Position numbers and translations under genes: made by a program. Below are positions 58,413 to 64,000 of a DNA stretch of 64,000 bases, one piece after another. Origin of the DNA: Oceanospirillum beijerinckii DSM 7166 (GTDB taxonomy: Bacteria; Pseudomonadota; Gammaproteobacteria; Pseudomonadales; Halomonadaceae). The stretch's first letter is position 1; each line of letters starts with the position of its first letter. The DNA lies in the NCBI RefSeq assembly GCF_000422425.1, contig NZ_AULT01000005.1:1-64000 (forward strand), in the 5' to 3' direction. Under the pieces are notes generated by a model. It was not told where the DNA came from and did no database searches. It was given only the letters and a program-made list of their open reading frames with translations.

Positions 58413-59305
58413 GTACTCATGCTATCTTGCATGACATCCTTGATGCAACTGACCACCTCTCTGACGCAAGTCATACGGGAATAGTTGGGACGTATCAACA
58501 GCGAGATCAGACGACTGGGTTCCGGTTGTTCAAACCTTAAGTACCTCAGTGACTGATCTTCTCTCTGACTGGCCAGGCGTGGCATCATCGTAATGCCCAT
58601 ACCGCTGGCGACCATATAACGCAGTGTTTCTAAACTGGTCGCTTGAAAACTGTGATCCTCACTGGCTCCGGCGCTAAAGCAATAACCCATAGCCTGGTCC
58701 CTTAGGCAATGGCCATCTTCCAGGGTCAAAATCTTCTGATCATTCAGGTCGCTCAGTTGCAAGGTGCCCTTATCAGCCAGTTTATGGCCTGTGGGCACGG
58801 CCAGATCCAGTGGCTCGTAAAACAGGTCATAGCGCTCGACACCCTGCATATCTTCCAACCAAGGTAGTACTAGCAGGTCCAGTTTGCCTTCATTTAACTC
58901 CTGTAGTAGCACCTTGGTCTGCTTCTCGTGTAAATAGAAGCGAATGTTGGGCAGTTTCTGATGTAACGAGCCCATAATGTGAGGCAAAAGATAAGGTGCC
59001 AGCGTTGGAATCAGCCCCATATGCAGGTCTCCGGCTAAAGGATCAAGCAGGTTCCTGGCCGTCTCTTCAAAATCCCTGGCGGCATTCAGTACTTTGCGTG
59101 CTTCCTTAACCAGCTGTTCACCAGCAGGGGTTAGCATAACATTGCGGCGATGTCGCTCGACCAGTTGTAATGACAACTGCTCTTCCAGTTTCATAATTTG
59201 ACCGCTTAACGTCGGCTGACTGACAAAACAGGCTTCGGCAGCTTTACCAAAGTGCTTGTGTTGGTCGATGGCATCCAGATATTGCAAATCTCTGAGCTTA
59301 ACCAT
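58394..59305 (-). CDS. oxyR: Hydrogen peroxide sensor/activator OxyR (LysR family)
   Basis: 303 residues, LysR architecture with an N-terminal winged HTH (FGKAAEACFVSQPTLSGQIMKLEEQL). The redox pair is conserved: GHCLRDQAMGYC, with Cys200 and Cys209 matching E. coli Cys199 and Cys208. It activates peroxide defence when these form a disulfide. It is divergent from trxC, a known OxyR target in other bacteria, with 385 bases between. Confidence 0.95.
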   Translation of the reverse strand: MVKLRDLQYLDAIDQHKHFGKAAEACFVSQPTLSGQIMKLEEQLSLQLVERHRRNVMLTPAGEQLVKEARKVLNAARDFEETARNLLDPLAGDLHMGLIPTLAPYLLPHIMGSLHQKLPNIRFYLHEKQTKVLLQELNEGKLDLLVLPWLEDMQGVERYDLFYEPLDLAVPTGHKLADKGTLQLSDLNDQKILTLEDGHCLRDQAMGYCFSAGASEDHSFQATSLETLRYMVASGMGITMMPRLASQREDQSLRYLRFEQPEPSRLISLLIRPNYSRMTCVREVVSCIKDVMQDSMSTKSSAS

Positions 59306-59690
59306 AAGTGATCCTGTGATGTCGGTGGAATAGGGATGATATACCTAAATGAGTGTAGCCATCACCCCTTGTGATCTTAGTTCAGTATGATAGCAGTGGT
59401 TGAGATTCCTATTGCCTAAGTAGGCATACAGTACTTTTCCCTGCATAAAGCCCGTATTTTCCGGCCGCTTCGGCCGGAAAATATCGGAATATTTATGTTC
59501 GGGTACTTATTGCCTATTGCCTGTTGAGATCTCTGTTAATAGAACAGCGCTTGAAAATATTAAAGCGAATACATAAATTAGTATTAACTAAACTCAATAA
59601 TCAAGCGAATACTCATTAATAACGCTAAGTACGTCAACATTAATACAGTACAACTAATATCAACAAATACAGAGCAAATACAGGACAACC
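59306..59690. other. oxyR-trxC intergenic region
   Basis: 385 bases with both promoters by position. It contains a strong palindrome (arms TTTTCCGGCCG and CGGCCGGAAAA, extended to 59455-59483, 3-base loop). A-runs, not T-runs, follow the stem on either strand, so it is not an intrinsic terminator. The last about 150 bases are AT-rich. OxyR sites are expected, but I could not define one. Confidence 0.5.
59455..59483. repeat. Perfect 13-bp inverted repeat in the oxyR-trxC region
   Basis: Core arms CCGGCCG/CGGCCGG around CTT, extended by T4/A4 and two further pairs. Function unknown; a protein-binding palindrome or a small RNA hairpin are possibilities. Confidence 0.8.
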
Positions 59691-60125
59691 ATGAGCGAAA
59701 GTAAACATATCGTCTGCCCCCATTGTGATGCGGTGAACCGCCTGCCTGCTGAGCGTCTGAGTGATAGCCCTAATTGTGGCAAGTGCAAGCAGGCATTGTT
59801 TAATGGACAGCCTCAGAATCTGACTGATGCTAATTTTCAAAAGGTGATTGTGAACTCAGATCTGCCTGTCGTAGTGGATTTCTGGGCGGCCTGGTGTGGC
59901 CCTTGTCAGATGATGGCGCCGATTTTTAGTGCAGCAACGCAGCAGTTGGAGCCTAAGGTACGTATGGCGAAGGTGGATACGGAAGCGGCACAGCAAACCG
60001 CTGCTCAGTACGGTATCCGCAGCATTCCGACGTTGGCGATCTTTAAAAACGGTAAGGAAGTGGCCCGTCAGGCCGGTGTGATGCAGGGGCCGCAGCTGCA
60101 GGCCTGGATTCATCAATATTTGTAG
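59691..60125 (+). CDS. trxC: Thioredoxin 2 (zinc-containing)
   Basis: 144 residues. An N-terminal zinc ribbon (Cys9-X2-Cys12 and Cys29-X2-Cys32) is followed by a thioredoxin fold with the active site Trp-Cys69-Gly-Pro-Cys72 and the cis-Pro loop SIPTLAIFKNG. It reduces cytoplasmic protein disulfides, notably under oxidative stress. Placement opposite oxyR suggests OxyR control. Ends before a strong terminator. Confidence 0.96.
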   Translation: MSESKHIVCPHCDAVNRLPAERLSDSPNCGKCKQALFNGQPQNLTDANFQKVIVNSDLPVVVDFWAAWCGPCQMMAPIFSAATQQLEPKVRMAKVDTEAAQQTAAQYGIRSIPTLAIFKNGKEVARQAGVMQGPQLQAWIHQYL

Positions 60126-60155
60126 TGGCGCTGTAATCGAGTGGCTTAACCTCTA

Positions 60156-60205
60156 ACAAGCAAGTCCGTACGCTTTAAGTTCGGCTTGCTTGTCTGGCTT
60201 TTTTT
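60156..60205 (+). terminator. Rho-independent terminator of trxC
   Basis: ACAAGCAAG-T-CCG pairs with CGG-CTTGCTTGT (ending 60193), followed a few bases later by seven T. Confidence 0.8.
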
Positions 60206-60242
60206 ATGGCAGGGCCGATAGGATTTTGGCTGATAGCTCTGA

Positions 60243-60788
60243 TTACTTCTTCGCCCTTTTCTTGCTCTTACCTGAATTCGCTTTGTTGCCTTCCTGTTCT
60301 GAGCTATCTCCTTTATCTAAGGCTGAGATCTCTTTATCAGAAGGAATGTAAACCACAACCGTATCAGAGAACTGGTCGTGCCAGGTTGCTTTGTTTTTAG
60401 AAAACAGCATCCAGATATAACCCAGGCCCAGACTGGCAATAGAGAGTGCGGCACAGAGAAAGCGCATCAGTGCCTGAGTCGGTGACATGGCCGTGCCATT
60501 CTCATTTTGTACGCGGATGCGCCAGGCTTGCATGCCCAGGGTTTGGCCTGTCCGCAGCCAGAAAAAGGCGAAAAAGCCAAAAGTCAGGATAAACAGAGCG
60601 CTCTGGAAAGCCGGGCCTGCGCTGTCGGTCATGGCATCGGCTTCGACAAAGGGCAGGCGGGCAAAACCAGCAAACATCCATAGGGCAACGATAATCAGAA
60701 AGTCATACAGCAGGGCTCCCAGACGACGGGTCAGGTTTGCCGGTTGGGCCCATTGTTGATTGGGGAACTGTCGCCCGCTTTGAAACAT
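60243..60788 (-). CDS. RDD-family membrane protein
   Basis: 181 residues with the RDD signature (LTRRLGALLYDFLIIVALWMFAG near residue 22) and three hydrophobic segments. The block RTGQTLGMQAWRIRVQNENG is typical. The C-terminal about 30 residues are a charged Lys-rich tail. RDD proteins are inner-membrane proteins, some linked to ion transport; the specific role is unknown. It follows lptG on the same strand with a REP-like repeat in between. Confidence 0.85.
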   Translation of the reverse strand: MFQSGRQFPNQQWAQPANLTRRLGALLYDFLIIVALWMFAGFARLPFVEADAMTDSAGPAFQSALFILTFGFFAFFWLRTGQTLGMQAWRIRVQNENGTAMSPTQALMRFLCAALSIASLGLGYIWMLFSKNKATWHDQFSDTVVVYIPSDKEISALDKGDSSEQEGNKANSGKSKKRAKK

Positions 60789-60890
60789 AGTGTTTACCCT
60801 GAAATTAAATCGTTAAAAATATAAAACTATCGGCTTTTATTTTGTCGCAGTTTAGCCGGTCTTGTTAAGCCTCGTCCTGATAAACCTTGT

Positions 60891-60981
60891 GATATCTGAG
60901 TAGGTTGGATAAGCGAAGCGCCATCCGATACTGACCTCGATATCCGGCTATTGTCGGAAGGCGCCTACGGCTTTTCCGACC
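60891..60981 (+). repeat. REP-like dispersed repeat, copy B
   Basis: Inverted partner of 289-380, here between the RDD gene and lptG. It ends CCGACCTAC, whereas copy A breaks off after CCGACC. Two imperfect hairpins flank a variable centre. Confidence 0.75.
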
Positions 60982-61022
60982 TACAGCAATTTATCTGGAT
61001 TGGATAAGTATTAATATCCGCA

Positions 61023-62087
61023 TTAACCACTGCGACGAATCAATACCGCACCGTAGAGGGCACAGCCCAGTGCTGGGACCAGAATTGCCCACATAGGTTC
61101 AAAGCCATACACCACACTGGCGGGGCCTAACAGATCCTGCACATACTTGACCGCAAGTCCCACGATGACGCCGCTGAATACCCGTGTACCTGCTGGTGCG
61201 GAACGCAGCGGGCCAAAGACAAAGGATGCCGCGACCAGAACCAGAGAGCCTATGGTAATCGGCATCAATACCTTCTGCCAGAAAGCCAATAGATGATCAT
61301 GGGATTTCAGTCCCCGCTCTTTCAGGTATTGCGCGTACTGCCAGAGTTCACTGGGTGCCAGATACCTTTCCTTGATAATGATCATCTTCATCAGGTCAGG
61401 TGTAAGTTCGGTTTGCCAGCGCCACTGGTCGATACGCTCCTCCTGAATATGGGTGGGGGTGATACGACTGATCTGCACGTTTTTTAGCAGCCAGCTATCG
61501 TCTTCATAAGTACCTGATCGGGCATAGAAGATACTTTCCAGCTCTTTGGTGTCTTCATCGAAGGTATAGCGGGAGATACCAAACAGGCGGCCATTGGCAT
61601 GAATCGAAGCAAAATAGAAAAACTCATTCCCTTCACGGTGCCAGACCCCCCATTCTGCCTCGACCCGTGCATTACCGGATTTCTTAAGAATGCGGTAGTT
61701 TTGAGCGTTGACCTCTGTTACGGGTGAAACATACTCACCTATCAGAAACGCAACCAGAATGATGGCCAGTATGGGTTTCATTACTGAACCGATAATTCGC
61801 ACGATGGACACGCCCGCAGCCCGAATCACCGCTAACTCATTGCTACTGGCCAGTGCCCCAAGGCCGATCAAAGAGCCGACCATAACCCCTACAGGCATCA
61901 GATCGTAAAAACGTCGCGGTAGTGTCATAAAGACAAAGTAAAGCGCATTAGTAATCTGATAGGTTTTATTCAGATCATCCAGCTCATTAACCAGAGCCAA
62001 CATAAAGTCCAGACCCAGCAGTAACGTCTGCACAATCAGAACGGCACTCAGTACGCTGACGGCGATATAGCGATCCAGTGTTTTCAT
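61023..62087 (-). CDS. lptG: LPS export ABC transporter permease LptG
   Basis: 354 residues, six membrane segments with a large periplasmic beta-jellyroll between the third and fourth. Start MKTLDRYIAVSVLSAVLIVQTLLLGLD and the C-terminal SGVIVGLAVKYVQDLLGPASVVYGF segment are typical. With LptF it forms the inner-membrane part of the LPS extraction complex (LptB2FG). The start overlaps lptF's stop (ATGA). Confidence 0.95.
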   Translation of the reverse strand: MKTLDRYIAVSVLSAVLIVQTLLLGLDFMLALVNELDDLNKTYQITNALYFVFMTLPRRFYDLMPVGVMVGSLIGLGALASSNELAVIRAAGVSIVRIIGSVMKPILAIILVAFLIGEYVSPVTEVNAQNYRILKKSGNARVEAEWGVWHREGNEFFYFASIHANGRLFGISRYTFDEDTKELESIFYARSGTYEDDSWLLKNVQISRITPTHIQEERIDQWRWQTELTPDLMKMIIIKERYLAPSELWQYAQYLKERGLKSHDHLLAFWQKVLMPITIGSLVLVAASFVFGPLRSAPAGTRVFSGVIVGLAVKYVQDLLGPASVVYGFEPMWAILVPALGCALYGAVLIRRSG

Positions 62088-63238
62088 CAGCTTTGTACCG
62101 TCTCTGGTTTATCAGTCGGATTCGAGCTGTTCGGCTTCGAAGGCTTGGAGGATGACTTATTAAACAATGTATCCTTGAATACCAGTAGCATAGCGATCAG
62201 GAAAAACACCAGATGTACCGACCACATACCAATCGCCGGGTCCAAACGGCCTTTTTCAATCATACCCTGCACAGAAATCAGCCCACTCAGGTAGAAAATA
62301 TGCAGGAAAACCGCCGGGAAGAGTTTGGCAAAACGACCCTGGCGGGGGCGTACATAACTGAGCGGCACTGCCATAAGAGTGACAATGATGACCATTAGCG
62401 GCAGAGATAAGCGCCATTGCACACCGGCGATATGCTGTGGGTTATCGGATGACCAGATCTGACTGGTTGGCAGCTGGCGTACCTTGATGCGGTTGCGATC
62501 TTTGTTATCTTCGGCCAGACGCACAGCGTAACGCTCAAAAGTCAGGATATTAAAGTCTTTTTGTCCCACTTGACCTTCAGTTCGTGCACCATTCTCCAGT
62601 ACCAGAAAGCGACTGCCGGTTTTTTCATCCAGATATTGATAACCTTGTTCCGCACGAAATACAGCGGTACGGCCATCGCTTTTTTCCCTGCGGTCACCGT
62701 CCAGCTCCTGAGATAAAAAGACACCACGCATGCGGGTATTTTGGTCGGTCAGCTCTTCGGTATAGACCACTTGGCCTCCTGAGAATTGCTGGAAGCGTCC
62801 GGGTTTAATCGCCGAGAAGTCGACCTTGCGCTTCTGTTTTTCAAAGATAGCGGCGGCTTTGGCTTCACTGTTGGGTGTCAGCCAAAGGCTGAAGCTACCG
62901 ACAATGGTTGCTACCAAGGCACCGGCACACAGGGTGTAGAGCAGTAACCTGGTAGGGGTAAAGCCACAGGCCATCAGGACGCCCATCTCGTTTTCCTGAT
63001 ACAGACGGCCATAGGCCAGCATAATCGCCAGGAAAAAGCCCAGTGGCAGAATCAGTTCCAGTACGGAAGGCAGCTGAAGTACCAGCAGGCTCCAGAGAAA
63101 ATCCAGTGACAGAGAGCCTTCAGCGATATCTTCAAACAGCTTAATAAAACGACCGCCGAGAATAATCAGCAGGAGAACCAGGGTAACTGCCGTCATGGTC
63201 AGCAGCACTTCCCTGAGCAGGTAACGAAAAATAATCAA
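62087..63238 (-). CDS. lptF: LPS export ABC transporter permease LptF
   Basis: 383 residues of LptF type (IIFRYLLREVLLTMTAVTLVL; QENEMGVLMACGFTPTRLL; VTLMAVPLSYVRPRQGRFAKLFPAVFLHIFYLSGL). Start is a TTG at 63238 with a CAGGAG ribosome site 8 bases upstream. A low-complexity Ser/Lys/Pro tail ends the protein. The order lptF-lptG, divergent from pepA, is conserved in gammaproteobacteria. Confidence 0.95.
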   Translation of the reverse strand: MIIFRYLLREVLLTMTAVTLVLLLIILGGRFIKLFEDIAEGSLSLDFLWSLLVLQLPSVLELILPLGFFLAIMLAYGRLYQENEMGVLMACGFTPTRLLLYTLCAGALVATIVGSFSLWLTPNSEAKAAAIFEKQKRKVDFSAIKPGRFQQFSGGQVVYTEELTDQNTRMRGVFLSQELDGDRREKSDGRTAVFRAEQGYQYLDEKTGSRFLVLENGARTEGQVGQKDFNILTFERYAVRLAEDNKDRNRIKVRQLPTSQIWSSDNPQHIAGVQWRLSLPLMVIIVTLMAVPLSYVRPRQGRFAKLFPAVFLHIFYLSGLISVQGMIEKGRLDPAIGMWSVHLVFFLIAMLLVFKDTLFNKSSSKPSKPNSSNPTDKPETVQS

Positions 63239-63568
63239 AAAGCGGCTCCTGTCAGTGTTGGCTTCGGTGATCAGGCAGAGAGCGCTGTTTGCTCGTTGGA
63301 TATCTGCTGATCCTGCTTTGCGTTCAGTTGGGCATTGCGTAAACTGAGCGTAATGACTGAGAGTAGGTTCTCAGCGGGCAAATTATCCAATAACACTTCC
63401 CATTTGTCTTGTGGGTATTGTTTTGTCTTGCGGGTATTTTTGATTCTAATGGATCAGTTTTATATCCCAGGGTGACATTCTTGTGATGAGATAGCGTTGA
63501 AGAGAGTGATATTTGAGCGCGTTATTGGATGGTTTGCTTTTTTTGTCTTGTGAATTTTTGGAGTCTCT
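63239..63568. other. lptF-pepA divergent intergenic region
   Basis: 330 bases expected to hold both promoters. I recognise no gene or clear operator. A short near-repeat (TTGTCTTG(T/C)GGGTATT) occurs at about 63406-63440. Confidence 0.4.
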
Positions 63569-64000
63569 ATGCAGTTTATCGCAACTAATCAGGCATTAAC
63601 TGAGCTGAAAAAAGATTGTCTGGTCGCTTTTGTCGGCGCAGACGGTGAATTAGGTGCAGCCGCGCAACAGCTGGACCAAGCGGCCAATGGTCTGATCAGC
63701 AAAATTATCGATCAGGGTGACTTTACCGGAAAACAGGGCCAAACCCTGCTGCTGCCGGTTGTGGATGGTCTGGATGCCTCCCGTCTGCTGCTGGTGGGCA
63801 CAGGTAAAGCCGACGAGCTGAACGACGGCAAATTCCGTTCACTGGCGACAGGCCTGATCAATAGCATCAAAGGTGGCAAGATCGCATCTGTGGCGCTGAA
63901 TCTGGATGATATTGAATTAAAAGATGGTCGTGACAACGCCTGGAAAGCCCGTCTGTTGGCTGAAAACACCGAAACCGCACTCTACTCCTTCGATCAGATG
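63569..64000 (+). CDS. pepA: Leucyl aminopeptidase, N-terminal part (runs off the window)
   Basis: 144 codons in the window from the ATG at 63569, after a GGAG site. The sequence (MQFIATNQALTELKKDCLVAF, LLLPVVDGLDASRLLLVGTG, WKARLLAENTETALYSFDQM) matches the N-terminal regulatory/DNA-binding domain of PepA. The C-terminal metal-dependent catalytic domain lies beyond the edge. Its position opposite lptF supports the call. Confidence 0.9.
   Translation, partial: MQFIATNQALTELKKDCLVAFVGADGELGAAAQQLDQAANGLISKIIDQGDFTGKQGQTLLLPVVDGLDASRLLLVGTGKADELNDGKFRSLATGLINSIKGGKIASVALNLDDIELKDGRDNAWKARLLAENTETALYSFDQM

Noticed and set aside
59455-59483. Intrinsic terminator of an OxyS-like RNA
   Set aside because: T-runs lie before and A-runs after the stem on both strands, the reverse of a terminator.

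Overview
The window looks like the chromosome of a marine gammaproteobacterium, probably Oceanospirillales-like. That is an inference from the mix of ald, ilvD, oxyR-trxC, and lptFG divergent from pepA. No rRNA, tRNA or CRISPR array was recognised. Most of the window is devoted to building and decorating the cell surface.

Layout. (1) 1-3.8 kb: the truncated 5' end of an IS110-family transposase gene, a REP-like repeat, alanine dehydrogenase (-) and dihydroxy-acid dehydratase (+). (2) 4.1-9.5 kb: a polysaccharide operon with an initiating sugar-phosphate transferase, ManC and two GT4 glycosyltransferases. (3) 9.6-15.1 kb: a surface-sensing cassette of a FecR-domain protein (frame broken at a G9 tract), a CHASE2 adenylate cyclase and a TPR/outer-membrane barrel protein. 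(4) 15.2-18.8 kb (-): MBOAT O-acyltransferase, an SGNH partner and a CRP-like regulator. (5) 19.1-27.7 kb: gmd, an rmd-like gene, an ABC polysaccharide exporter (wzm/wzt), a DUF4214 protein and a giant multi-domain glycosyltransferase with an in-frame TGA. This resembles an A-band/D-rhamnan type locus. (6) 27.7-36.1 kb: two very large, acidic, repeat-rich secreted proteins of S-layer/RTX type, the first behind a perfect CRP-type palindrome. (7) 36.2-38.2 kb: an ISL3 remnant and a methyltransferase of the protein-lysine-methyltransferase type. (8) 38.2-43.4 kb: an accessory patch with two toxin-antitoxin pairs, a truncated RAYT transposase, three Rpn fragments, a DUF2442 gene, a 0.65-0.7 kb duplication and many short repeats. 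(9) 43.4-51.2 kb: an MBL/beta-CASP hydrolase, then three more secreted proteins. One is an M10 metalloprotease facing away from a small secreted protein, and the two share a near-identical inverted 5' coding segment. (10) 51.4-58.4 kb: a complete type I secretion system (ABC, HlyD, TolC), a small coiled-coil protein, and divergently a hypothetical gene plus SapC. (11) 58.4-64 kb: oxyR, trxC, an RDD protein, lptG, lptF and the start of pepA.

How it fits together. Regions 5, 6, 9 and 10 read as one system: an O-polysaccharide made from GDP-mannose/GDP-rhamnose, a family of signal-peptide-less proteins exported by the local type I secretion system, and SapC, the marker of the Campylobacter fetus S-layer locus. 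Four proteins share an N-terminal module of about 150 residues, closely in three of them and divergently in the 885-aa protein. Behind it sit different bodies: giant repeats, a metalloprotease, or a minimal secretion tail. The inverted 5' cassettes offer a substrate for promoter inversion or gene conversion, as in the C. fetus sap locus. A local adenylate cyclase, a CRP homologue and the CRP box suggest cAMP control. The parts are seen in the sequence; the assembly into one S-layer system is inference.
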